64,000 bases of DNA from Lactonifactor sp050944855 (GTDB lineage Bacteria > Bacillota > Clostridia > Lachnospirales > Lachnospiraceae): the NCBI GenBank assembly GCA_050944855.1, contig JBMNRU010000009.1:29889-93888 (forward strand), in the 5' to 3' direction. Below the pieces are notes generated by a model. The model worked only from the letters and a program-made list of their open reading frames with translations, was not told where the DNA came from and did not search any database. Position 1 is the first letter of the stretch. Every line of letters begins with the position of its first letter. Positions 43,564 to 50,671 of this stretch are shown here, piece by piece. The position numbers and the translations under genes were made by a program.

Positions 43564-44677
43564 TCTTTTTGGGATAAGCATCTCGGATTTGCAGCAATGG
43601 TGAACATTCTCTTTCAAGAGTTTTCTGATCCGAAATATTGTCACTGACCTGAATATAAATTTTTTCGCTTCCTTTTTGCGCGACAAAATCAATTTCCTTC
43701 TGATACAATTTTCCGACATACACATCATATCCCCGGCGGAGCAGTTCCATGCAGACTATATTCTCATACACTCTGCCGTAATCCATATTCCTGCTCCCCA
43801 GGATAGCATATCGAATACCTGTATCGCACAAATAGAACTTCTCAGAACTTTCCAAATACTTTCTTCCGCGAATATCATAGCGCTTTATATCGTAAAAAAC
43901 AAAAGCATTACACAAATATTTAATATATCTGCCGACTGTCACATGATTGGTTATTGTTTCGTTTGCTGTCAGCATCTGACTGACCTTGTTCGGAGAAGTA
44001 AGATTGCTGATGTTATCCATGAGGAATTCGCTCAATCTCTGTAAAACCAGCGTATCCGGCAAAGAATATTTCTGCACAAGGTCTCGCGTGACAATTGTTT
44101 CATAAACTTCCTTAATATAATTGATCCTGTCCTTTTCTGTTCTATACACGTAAGAACCTGCCAGTCCTCCATTTATAGAATACTCATCAAAAAGTTTTTC
44201 TTTGTCGTCCGTCTCATTATAATATCGGCAGTATTCCTGAAAACTAAATGGGAATACATGGATCTCTATATAACGCCCTGTAAAAAGAGTTGTCAAATCA
44301 GCACTCAACAAAAAAGCATTAGAGCCTGTTATATAAATATCATATTTCCCTTTAGAGTAAAGACTGTTGATTGCCAGTTCAAACTTCGGACACATCTGAA
44401 CTTCATCCACGAAAAGATAGTTGGTTTTTCCCTCCTGATAATGATCTTCTACATAAGCATGAAGCGCATGATACTCTCTAATCTCCTCAAATGCCAAGTC
44501 CATAAAATCAATAAAGATAATATTGATATTTTCAAATTGATTCTTCAGATACTCAATGTATGCCTGCATTAATTTTGACTTTCCTGAACGACGAATACCT
44601 GTAATAATTTTAATATCCGGTGTCCCATTCAAGTCAATGATACGATTCAGATACTTTGTTCTTGTTATTGTCTTCAT
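43469..44677 (-). CDS. AAA_14/DUF4143 ATPase
   Basis: A 402-residue protein of the ATPase family common in gut anaerobes. Walker A is ITGIRRSGKSKL (about 29-40), Walker B NYLFVDEVQM, sensor-like IYITGSNAFLL, and the C-terminal DUF4143 has EIDFVAQKGSEKIYIQV, which looks like a PD-(D/E)xK nuclease-type core. The start is the ATG at 44677 (MKTITRTKY); the longer frame uses TTG. Biological role unknown, though members often occur as solitary, mobile-like accessory genes. It lies between two direct-repeat promoters, which supports acquisition as a unit. Confidence 0.82.
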   Translation of the reverse strand: MKTITRTKYLNRIIDLNGTPDIKIITGIRRSGKSKLMQAYIEYLKNQFENINIIFIDFMDLAFEEIREYHALHAYVEDHYQEGKTNYLFVDEVQMCPKFELAINSLYSKGKYDIYITGSNAFLLSADLTTLFTGRYIEIHVFPFSFQEYCRYYNETDDKEKLFDEYSINGGLAGSYVYRTEKDRINYIKEVYETIVTRDLVQKYSLPDTLVLQRLSEFLMDNISNLTSPNKVSQMLTANETITNHVTVGRYIKYLCNAFVFYDIKRYDIRGRKYLESSEKFYLCDTGIRYAILGSRNMDYGRVYENIVCMELLRRGYDVYVGKLYQKEIDFVAQKGSEKIYIQVSDNISDQKTLERECSPLLQIRDAYPKKIIARTRHPKYSYEGIEVYNIVDWLLQEENGA

Positions 44678-44690
44678 GCCATCACTCGCT

Positions 44691-44811
44691 TTCAAAAATT
44701 AAATTTTTTTATTTTTTTGAAACCGCATCTTGAATTCTATTATACCGTTACAAAATAGTATATGCAATGGAATCGGTTTCAAAACTTTAAAATTTTTAAT
44801 TTTTTGAAAAC
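44691..44811. promoter_or_regulatory. ATPase promoter flanked by inverted repeats
   Basis: On the minus strand TTGCAT (44767-44762), 17 bases including TGTAAC, then TATAAT (44744-44739). On both sides lie inverted copies: TTTTTTGAAACCG at about 44713-44725 and CGGTTTCAAAA at about 44774-44784, extended by TTCAAAAATTAAATTT / AAATTTTTAATTTTTTGAA. The layout suggests one regulator bound across the promoter. Confidence 0.55.
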
Positions 44812-44831
44812 TTATAATTTTTTGTACCCTC

Positions 44832-44860
44832 TTGCATGAATCATGTAACACGGATATACT
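44832..44860 (+). promoter_or_regulatory. Promoter copy B of the AbrB-type gene
   Basis: TTGCAT (44832-44837), 17 bases with ATCATGTAACA, TATACT (44855-44860). The near-identity to copy A at 43365 extends over about 35 bases. Confidence 0.65.
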
Positions 44861-44917
44861 GCAAGTAAGAAAATTAGAATTTCCTACCTTTAATCCTAAC
44901 GCAAAGGAGGCGATTGT

Positions 44918-45178
44918 ATGTTAGTTGAATTGCGTCAAAAATCACAGATTACCATTCCCAAAGAAATCATAAGAAACCTGGGACTCTCTGAAGGAGATAA
45001 GCTGGATATTTTCGAGCAGGACGGAACCATCTGCATGATACCGGTTGTTGTATACCCCAAAAAATACCTCGACGAGCTCCGCGAAGAAATTGACGAGGCA
45101 AAAGCAAAGATTGCCTCCGGCGAACAGCCTGTATTTGACAATGTGGATGCACTGTTTGCAAAATTGGAAACAGATTGA
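44918..45178 (+). CDS. AbrB/MazE-type antitoxin-like DNA-binding protein, orphan
   Basis: An 86-residue protein with a SpoVT-AbrB swapped-hairpin domain (LRQKSQITIPKEIIRNLGLSEGDKLDIFEQDG, about 4-38) and an acidic helical tail as in antitoxins that wrap a toxin. The ATG follows AAGGAGG. No toxin gene follows; the next gene is convergent. Either the toxin was lost, or this is a stand-alone transition-state-type regulator. Confidence 0.8.
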   Translation: MLVELRQKSQITIPKEIIRNLGLSEGDKLDIFEQDGTICMIPVVVYPKKYLDELREEIDEAKAKIASGEQPVFDNVDALFAKLETD

Positions 45179-45273
45179 CGCATTCCCCCCGGAAAGCAAT
45201 CGGCAGGTACATTTCCAAAACACCTTCCTCATATTTTCTTATCAAATTGAACGAAGTACTTGAATCTGTTGTC

Positions 45274-46140
45274 TTATAGTTGTTCGAGAACCTTCCCGAT
45301 ATCATCATTGATACAAATAGAGCGGTCTCTGATTTCCATTGGTGCGCAAGCTTCCCCTAAGTTGACACAGACATAGGCTGCTTTTGGATTCCCCGCTGTC
45401 ATCTTCCAGAAGGAAAATTTCACTATGCCCGGAGTGTTCATTCCTACTCCTAATTCCAGAAATACCACTTTCCGATTTTCGTGTCTGCGAAGAAAATCTT
45501 CATAATGATTCTTTGCACGATACCATCCCTCATCCTGAACAAATGTATCGTCACACCGCAGATTTACTGTCATCGGACGGCCGCATTTCGGGCAGTGTGG
45601 AATCAGTTCCGTTGGAACACGCATATCCTTTTTCCCCTCTACCATTTGTCTCACCAGTTCTTCATTATCATATGTCTCCTGATGGCATGGCTTGCTGCAC
45701 TGCAAGAGTCCATAATCTCCCTGTGTATAAAATAATCGTTTCTTATCAAACCCGGCTTTCTGAAAACAGTGATCTACATTTGTGGTAATCACAAAATAAT
45801 CCTTATCCCATACCAAATGAAACAGATTGTCATAGACAGGTTTCGGTGTATCCACATAACGATTGTAGAAAATATGGCGGCTCCACCATGCCCAGTATTC
45901 CTCTAATGTTTTAAAAGGATAAAATCCGCCGCTGTACATATCACGAATCCCATATTTTTCTTTGAAATCCGAAAAATATCGTTCAAAACGCTCCCCGGAA
46001 TACGTCAGTCCTGCAGAGGTGGAAAGTCCCGCTCCTGCTCCGATTACAATAGCATCTGCGTCATTTAATATGCGTTTCAACCGTTCTATTTCTTCAGAGT
46101 AATTTCCCGTAGATTTCTCTGTCCAGATCCTTGAAAACAT
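45274..46140 (-). CDS. SirTM-class sirtuin (protein ADP-ribosyltransferase type)
   Basis: A 288-residue Sir2-fold protein. The NAD motif is IVIGAGAGLSTSAGL (about 32-46), and two cysteine pairs (LQCSKPCH, CPKCGRP) mark the zinc ribbon. In ordinary sirtuins TQNIDGLHxxAG carries the catalytic His. Here it reads TTNVDHCFQKAG, so that His is phenylalanine, as in class M sirtuins, which ADP-ribosylate protein instead of deacetylating. Its GGAGGTG-ATG start lies inside the macrodomain gene (47-base overlap). In known systems the target is lipoylated GcvH-L, but no gcvH-L or lplA2 is in this window. Confidence 0.85.
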   Translation of the reverse strand: MFSRIWTEKSTGNYSEEIERLKRILNDADAIVIGAGAGLSTSAGLTYSGERFERYFSDFKEKYGIRDMYSGGFYPFKTLEEYWAWWSRHIFYNRYVDTPKPVYDNLFHLVWDKDYFVITTNVDHCFQKAGFDKKRLFYTQGDYGLLQCSKPCHQETYDNEELVRQMVEGKKDMRVPTELIPHCPKCGRPMTVNLRCDDTFVQDEGWYRAKNHYEDFLRRHENRKVVFLELGVGMNTPGIVKFSFWKMTAGNPKAAYVCVNLGEACAPMEIRDRSICINDDIGKVLEQL

Positions 46141-46864
46141 TAAAGATCACCTCCATCTTGCTTCCTGTCTCCCTACGGTATTCCATAACTGTCCACACCG
46201 CAATCTCTGCTGCTTTTTGATTTGGAAAATGAAATTCTCCCGTTGAAATACAGCAAAATGCAATACTTTTTATCCCATATTGTTCTGCCAGTTCCAGACA
46301 GGAACGATAGCACGAAGCAAGCAGCTCTTCATCCCTTTCGGTTAATCTTCCCTGAACAATGGGACCTACCGTATGCAGAATATATTTGCATGGAAGGTTA
46401 TAGGCTTTTGTAATTTTTGCTTTGCCTGTCGGCTCCTCGAATCCTTGTGCCCGCATGATTTTTGCACACTCCAGACGAAGCTGTACTCCGGCAAATGTAT
46501 GGATACAGTTGTCAATACAACGGTGGTTTGGCACATAGCAGCCCGTCATGCCACTGTTTGCCGCATTCACGATCGCATCACATTCCAATGCTGTGATATC
46601 TCCCTGCCAGAGGTAGATGCCTTCCTGCAAGGGCTTTAGTTCAGACAATTTTGTGATATGTTTTTCCTTCCTCTCATCCTGCAGATATTCATCCTGTATC
46701 TTCAGAAATTCCTCATTTATATTCTTTGGCATACGAACATTCATAAGGCCCCGAAGCAGCATTTTTTGTCTCTGTTTATCTGACGGAATTGCCATATCAC
46801 GATATTCCGAACGTTCCTTTAATAATGACTGGATTAAATAAGTTCTTCTTTCTGACTGGTTCAT
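46094..46864 (-). CDS. Zinc-type macrodomain ADP-ribosyl hydrolase
   Basis: A 256-residue protein with an N-terminal helical extension (about 1-75) and a macrodomain: LWQGDITALECDAIVNAANSGMTGCYVPNHRCIDNCIH, then ILHTVGPIVQG and FCCISTGEFHFP. The Cys...His...Cys in GCYVPNHRCID fits the zinc-containing macrodomains linked to SirTM, which remove the ADP-ribose that the sirtuin adds. The ATG at 46864 follows GGGGG; the longer frame is rejected because it overlaps the upstream gene. It overlaps the sirtuin gene and lies four bases after the ferredoxin-type gene. Confidence 0.9.
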   Translation of the reverse strand: MNQSERRTYLIQSLLKERSEYRDMAIPSDKQRQKMLLRGLMNVRMPKNINEEFLKIQDEYLQDERKEKHITKLSELKPLQEGIYLWQGDITALECDAIVNAANSGMTGCYVPNHRCIDNCIHTFAGVQLRLECAKIMRAQGFEEPTGKAKITKAYNLPCKYILHTVGPIVQGRLTERDEELLASCYRSCLELAEQYGIKSIAFCCISTGEFHFPNQKAAEIAVWTVMEYRRETGSKMEVIFNVFKDLDREIYGKLL

Positions 46865-46868
46865 ATGC

Positions 46869-47486
46869 TTACCCCCGTTTCTCAATTGCGCCTGCAGGAC
46901 AAATTTCATAACAGTTTCCACAGTGCAGACAGTTCTCCTGATGAATGATAACCGGCTTTACACCGATATCGATACACTTTTGCGGACATTTACTGTAACA
47001 GAGTTTACACCCGATGCAGCGGTCTGTCACAAAATACCCTTCCTGTTTTTCCTTTACATCTCCAAACGTAAAGCTTGCCCTTTCAATCGGCTTTTTCGAC
47101 AAATCAAACCATTCCCCATTTCCTTCATAAATCTGGAATACTGTAAGGGCAGTTCTGGAATCTGCATCCGGGTAGATTTCATTCATATATGGGTTCTTTT
47201 CAAATAATCGCGGAAGAAGCTCTGCACCCAGTTCTCTTACCTTTCCACCGAGAGAGACTGCAACACTTGACATGGTATCTTCGCCTTTCATACCTGTCAG
47301 GGCAAGATAGGCTTTCTTTTTCAGACGATCGTAAAAATTCTTGCCTTTTGCTGTCAGGAAATACAGACTCTGATCATCATAATCCATCATGTCGATCGCT
47401 GCCGTAACAGGATGCCCTGCATCGTCAACCGTAGCAACTACTGTTGTATGGATCTGTTCCACAATATATTTCAAATAGTTTGTCAT
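46869..47486 (-). CDS. Flavin-binding (PNPOx-like) plus 2x[4Fe-4S] ferredoxin protein
   Basis: A 205-residue two-domain protein. Residues 1-135 are a split-barrel flavin/PNPOx-type domain (TVVATVDDAGHPVTAAIDMMDYD...LYFLTAKGKNFYDRLK). Residues about 150-203 are a bacterial ferredoxin domain with two CxxCxxCxxxCP clusters (CIGCKLCYSKCP and CLHCGNCYEICP). It should pass electrons between Fe-S clusters and a flavin-bound substrate. As second gene of the SirTM-macrodomain operon it is a candidate redox partner or sensor for the modification system. Confidence 0.88.
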   Translation of the reverse strand: MTNYLKYIVEQIHTTVVATVDDAGHPVTAAIDMMDYDDQSLYFLTAKGKNFYDRLKKKAYLALTGMKGEDTMSSVAVSLGGKVRELGAELLPRLFEKNPYMNEIYPDADSRTALTVFQIYEGNGEWFDLSKKPIERASFTFGDVKEKQEGYFVTDRCIGCKLCYSKCPQKCIDIGVKPVIIHQENCLHCGNCYEICPAGAIEKRG

Positions 47487-47533
47487 TTTAAAAAATCTCC
47501 TTTTAAAACAAGTGTAAGCTTTTTCGAGACTAA

Positions 47534-47929
47534 TTAAAACTCATAAGGTGGATTGCCAGAGAAATCAGCGATCATACCATGTGGATTCTCAAGATAAAAC
47601 ACCTCAAAGATTGGGTTGTCTGCTGTCTGATACTGTCCCTTTACGATAGGATTGTTCATGCATCCTTCCTTAACGCTCATGTTGTTCTCAAATACTGCCT
47701 TACCGTGAAGACGAATCCATGCATATTCCGGAGAAGAAACAGATACTTCAACTTCCGGATTGGCAAGCATGTCCTTGTAAACATTCTTTGTGTTGTTCGT
47801 GCAAAACCAGAGTTTTCCATCCTGCTCAAAGCAGAACATGAATGGACGGCACTTTGCCTTACCGTCACGTCCTACGGTTGCAAAATACTGTACTGGGTTT
47901 GCCTGTAAAAATTCTACTACTTTCTGCAT
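47534..47929 (-). CDS. PNPOx-like flavin-binding split-barrel protein
   Basis: A 131-residue protein of the pyridoxamine-phosphate-oxidase-like superfamily (VQYFATVGRDGKAKCRPFMFCFEQDGKLWFCTNN...YAWIRLHGKAVFE). Members bind FMN or F420 and reduce small molecules; nitroreductase-like detoxification is one option. It is the first gene behind the promoter at 47994-48022 with an AAGGAGG site, 47 bases before the flavin-ferredoxin gene, so likely co-transcribed with the SirTM-macrodomain genes. Confidence 0.85.
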   Translation of the reverse strand: MQKVVEFLQANPVQYFATVGRDGKAKCRPFMFCFEQDGKLWFCTNNTKNVYKDMLANPEVEVSVSSPEYAWIRLHGKAVFENNMSVKEGCMNNPIVKGQYQTADNPIFEVFYLENPHGMIADFSGNPPYEF

Positions 47930-47962
47930 GAAATAGTACCTCCTTATATTTTATACATTTAT

Positions 47963-48030
47963 TGTAACCTATATAGTTACATCTTATAGTTATACTATAA
48001 CACTGCCACGATGTAATGTCAATAGTTACA
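47963..48030 (-). promoter_or_regulatory. Promoter and operators of the SirTM operon
   Basis: Minus-strand TTGACA (48022-48017), 17 bases, TATAGT (47999-47994). The -35 lies inside TGTAATGTCAATAGTTACA (48012-48030, plus strand), which is also found at the Rrf2 gene promoter. A second palindrome, TGTAACCTATATAGTTACA (47963-47981), is just downstream of the start, and TTATAGTTATACTATAA overlaps the -10 region. This is a typical repressor-controlled promoter. Confidence 0.7.
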
Positions 48031-48073
48031 TTGAAATTTTTGTAACTCTTTTTATTACAACAGATTCAGTGCA

Positions 48074-48128
48074 TGAAAAAGCCACGAAAACTCCTATACT
48101 ATCACACAGGATTCTTTTCGTGGCTCTT
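48074..48128 (-). terminator. Terminator of the Rrf2 gene
   Basis: Minus-strand GAGCCACGAAAAGAATCC and GGAGTTTTCGTGGCTTTTTC form a long stem-loop 13 bases after the Rrf2 stop codon. It isolates that gene from the SirTM operon promoter. Confidence 0.85.
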
Positions 48129-48140
48129 CCCTCGCGGGTA

Positions 48141-48584
48141 CTATTCTATTACATTTTTTTCAATGCATGATGCCACATCCTTTTTCACGTCTGCCAGCGT
48201 CATCTCTGCCAGTTTATTTTCCATTGCTTCCTGTACCTGCCATAACCTGTCATCCAGAACCTTATGAATATTCTTTCCAACAGGACACTTTGGATTCGAA
48301 TTCTCATGGAAATGAAAAAGCTGTTCATCCGGCGTACACTCTACTGCCTTATAGATATCCAGAAATGTGATTTCCTCCGATGGTCTGGTAATCTTCACCC
48401 CACCGGTACCTCTTTGCACTTCTATCAGTCCCGCTGCTTTTAACTGCTGCAGTAATTTTCTTATAATAACAGGATTCGTGCCTATGCTTGCTGCCATGAA
48501 ATCACTCGTCATCTTTTGATCTTTAAATGTATCTATACAGGCAAACATATGGATCGCCATTGTAAATCTGCTAGATATCTGCAT
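48141..48584 (-). CDS. Rrf2-family transcriptional regulator
   Basis: A 147-residue winged-helix regulator; start MQISSRFTMA at 48584 with AGAGGTG upstream. The Rrf2 fold is clear (FTMAIHMFACIDTF...TNPVIIRKLLQQLKAAGLIEVQRGTGGVKITRPSEEITFLDIYKAVE). The usual three-cysteine Fe-S patch is incomplete: only VECTPDEQ and NPKCPVG in the loop, plus FACID near the N-terminus. It may therefore sense thiol oxidation or another signal instead of carrying a classic [2Fe-2S] cluster. Its promoter shares an operator with the SirTM operon, so autoregulation plus control of that operon is likely. Confidence 0.87.
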   Translation of the reverse strand: MQISSRFTMAIHMFACIDTFKDQKMTSDFMAASIGTNPVIIRKLLQQLKAAGLIEVQRGTGGVKITRPSEEITFLDIYKAVECTPDEQLFHFHENSNPKCPVGKNIHKVLDDRLWQVQEAMENKLAEMTLADVKKDVASCIEKNVIE

Positions 48585-48623
48585 GTTTACACCTCTTTTC
48601 AAACAGTTCATTCTATTTACAAT

Positions 48624-48660
48624 ATCATATCAGAATCGAATTGTAATATCAATGGTTACT
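48624..48660 (-). promoter_or_regulatory. Rrf2 gene promoter with shared operator
   Basis: Minus-strand TTGATA (48652-48647), 17 bases, TATGAT (48629-48624). The -35 sits inside TGTAATATCAATGGTTACT (48642-48660), which matches the motif at the SirTM operon promoter in 16 of 19 positions. The promoter overlaps the 3' end of yaaA. Confidence 0.65.
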
Positions 48661-49413
48661 TCTCTTTTCCGATCCCGAACAAAATACATATTCTGTTTCT
48701 GACGACAGATCCTCTCGAAATTGGTATCCTAAACGATCAAATTTCTTTATTTCACAAGGATCTTCTATCTGCTGCTCTGCCATAAACCGTACCATCTCAC
48801 CCCGGGCCATTTTGGCATAAGTACCCTTTTGGCGCACCTTTTTTCCATCATACTCTCCAAATACACAGATAATGCAGGTATCTTCCGGCTGCAGATAAGG
48901 CTCAATACAACGGAAATATTCTTTGGACGCCAGATTCATAAGGATATGGCTTTCATCGATTACTTCCTGATATAACCGACTTCCCCAGAATTCATACAAA
49001 TCTTTATATCCCGTCATCCGAAGCTTTGCCTGCATCTCCAGACGATAAGGGGTCACTCCGTCCATAGGCTTTAATACCCCGTAAAACCCGGACAAAATAC
49101 GCAAATACTTCTGAATATAACGATACTGACAATCTTCAAATACTACGGGCGCCATATATTGGTACTGAATCCCTTCGTAAGAAAGAATAGCGGGCGTCAG
49201 CATATGTTCTAGATCCATCTCTGCAAACCGGGTAAAATTCTGCCGGGCAATACGATCATTACAATTCCATAAACTCTTACATTCTTCATAAGACAGTCCC
49301 TGTATGTAAGTCATCAGTTTCTTTGTCTGATCCAGAAATACTGGAAATCCATGAAAATCCAGTGTATCCGTATCTATATTCATTTTCTTTGCTGGAGAAA
49401 TAATAACTTTCAT
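48649..49413 (-). CDS. yaaA: Peroxide stress protein YaaA
   Basis: A 254-residue YaaA/DUF328 protein: MKVIISPAKKMN at the N-terminus, ILSGFYGVLKPMDGVTPYRLEMQAKL in the middle and GEYDGKKVRQKGTYAKMARGEMVRFM near the end are the family signatures. E. coli YaaA lowers free iron during peroxide stress and can bind DNA. A role in oxidative stress would fit the neighbouring Rrf2 and SirTM genes. It starts at ATG 49413 after AAGGTG. Confidence 0.93.
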   Translation of the reverse strand: MKVIISPAKKMNIDTDTLDFHGFPVFLDQTKKLMTYIQGLSYEECKSLWNCNDRIARQNFTRFAEMDLEHMLTPAILSYEGIQYQYMAPVVFEDCQYRYIQKYLRILSGFYGVLKPMDGVTPYRLEMQAKLRMTGYKDLYEFWGSRLYQEVIDESHILMNLASKEYFRCIEPYLQPEDTCIICVFGEYDGKKVRQKGTYAKMARGEMVRFMAEQQIEDPCEIKKFDRLGYQFREDLSSETEYVFCSGSEKRSNH

Positions 49414-49451
49414 TGCACCTTACCTGTATAAACATATCTATTATCGTCCAG

Positions 49452-49510
49452 TATGGCAAAGCCCCTGCGTCTTATATTTGCAGCGGAGACGCAGGGACAC
49501 TGGCATACCG
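49452..49510 (-). other. Structured leader upstream of yaaA
   Basis: CCCTGCGTCT and AGACGCAGGG form a perfect 10-bp stem, extended by weaker pairing of TATGGCA with TGGCATA-type flanks. No U tract follows on either strand, so it looks like a leader structure or repeat, not a terminator. Confidence 0.4.
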
Positions 49511-49628
49511 AACGATAACCCACATTTTATTTATCCTGATTATACTATTCTCCCCCCCTGCTTTCAACTTTTCCCGATTACCGTTTGACAGGGTTATAAC
49601 CGAACACTATAATGTTTTTAGTAAAAAA

Positions 49629-49782
49629 GTTCAGCCATGCTTCACAAAATGAGCGAATCATGCTCGCACGAATGAGCACATTCTGTGAAGCATGAGGTGA
49701 GCGCCCGTATATGAGCAAAAATGAGCTGTGTCAGCAGCGGAGAGCGCTGTAGGCGCGGTTTTGCGAATAGCGCGGGCTGAAC
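49629..49782. other. Structured intergenic element with nested inverted repeats
   Basis: An outer stem GTTCAGCC (49629-49636) / GGCTGAAC (49775-49782) encloses CATGCTTCACA (49636-49646) / TGTGAAGCATG (49684-49694). Inside that are GAGCGAATCATGCTC and repeats of ATGAGC. The 3' half has GC-rich arms around GCGCTGTAGGCGCGG. No gene fits it. It could be a structured RNA or a REP/MITE-like repeat between yaaA and the TrmH gene. Confidence 0.55.
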
Positions 49783-49826
49783 GAACATTAACTTTTCACT
49801 TTAAAAATTCAACCAGGGAGATATTT

Positions 49827-50654
49827 ATGCCAAATATTATTGAGATTACTGATTTTTCCGCTCCGGAACTGGACGTGTACGCCCGTCTAACAGAAAATCA
49901 GCTTTTAAACCGTCATAATCCAGAAGAAGGCCTTTTTATCGCAGAAAGTCCAAAAGTCGTTGAGCGTGCTCTGGATGCGGGATGTATTCCGGTTTCTCTT
50001 TTATTGGAACGAAAACATATCCTGGGAGAGGCTAAAAACGTAATAGCACGATGTCCCAATATTCCTGTATTCACAGCAGAATTCGATGTACTAAAACAAC
50101 TCACCGGATTCCCGCTCACCCGCGGCGTATTATGTGCCATGCGCCGCCCGGCCCTCCCTTCTGTAAAAGAGGTATGTGCCAAAGCACGGCGAATTGCCAT
50201 ATTGGAACATGTGGTAAATCCTACCAATGTGGGGGCTATCTTCCGCTCCGCCGCTGCACTGAATATGGATGCCGTCCTGCTTACTCCTGACTGCAGCAAC
50301 CCTTTATACCGCCGCTCGATTCGCGTCAGCATGGGCACCGTCTTCCAGATTCCCTGGACTTTTCTGGGGACGGAAGAGAAAGATTGGCCGCAGCCGGGGC
50401 TAAACTACATAAAAAGTCTGGGATTTAAAACGGCTGCCATGGCTTTACATGACGACTCCATCTGCATAGATGATCCAAAACTTCTATCGGAGGAAAAATT
50501 AGCTGTTATTCTTGGCACAGAAGGAGATGGTCTGGCAAATACTACCATCACCGGCTGTGATTACACCATACGCATCCCCATGTCTCATGGAGTAGATTCT
50601 CTAAATGTGGCTGCCGCAAGCGCAATCGCATTCTGGCAGCTGGGACGTCTTTAA
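49827..50654 (+). CDS. TrmH-family RNA 2'-O-methyltransferase (SpoU)
   Basis: A 275-residue SPOUT methyltransferase; start MPNIIEITDF at 49827 with AGGGAG. The longer upstream frame reads through the structured element and is rejected. An N-terminal substrate-binding domain (LTENQLLNRHNPEEGLFIAESPKVVERAL) precedes the knot with motif 1 VVNPTNVGAIFRSAAAL, motif 2 LGTEGDGL and motif 3 IPMSHGVDSLNVAAASAIA. It transfers a methyl group from AdoMet to a ribose in rRNA or tRNA; the target nucleotide is unknown. Confidence 0.93.
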   Translation: MPNIIEITDFSAPELDVYARLTENQLLNRHNPEEGLFIAESPKVVERALDAGCIPVSLLLERKHILGEAKNVIARCPNIPVFTAEFDVLKQLTGFPLTRGVLCAMRRPALPSVKEVCAKARRIAILEHVVNPTNVGAIFRSAAALNMDAVLLTPDCSNPLYRRSIRVSMGTVFQIPWTFLGTEEKDWPQPGLNYIKSLGFKTAAMALHDDSICIDDPKLLSEEKLAVILGTEGDGLANTTITGCDYTIRIPMSHGVDSLNVAAASAIAFWQLGRL

Positions 50655-50671
50655 GAAAGGAACTGACCGAT

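Noticed and set aside
49728..49826. N-terminal extension of the TrmH-type protein
   Set aside because: The family starts at MPNIIEITDF with a good ribosome binding site; the upstream codons read through the structured element.
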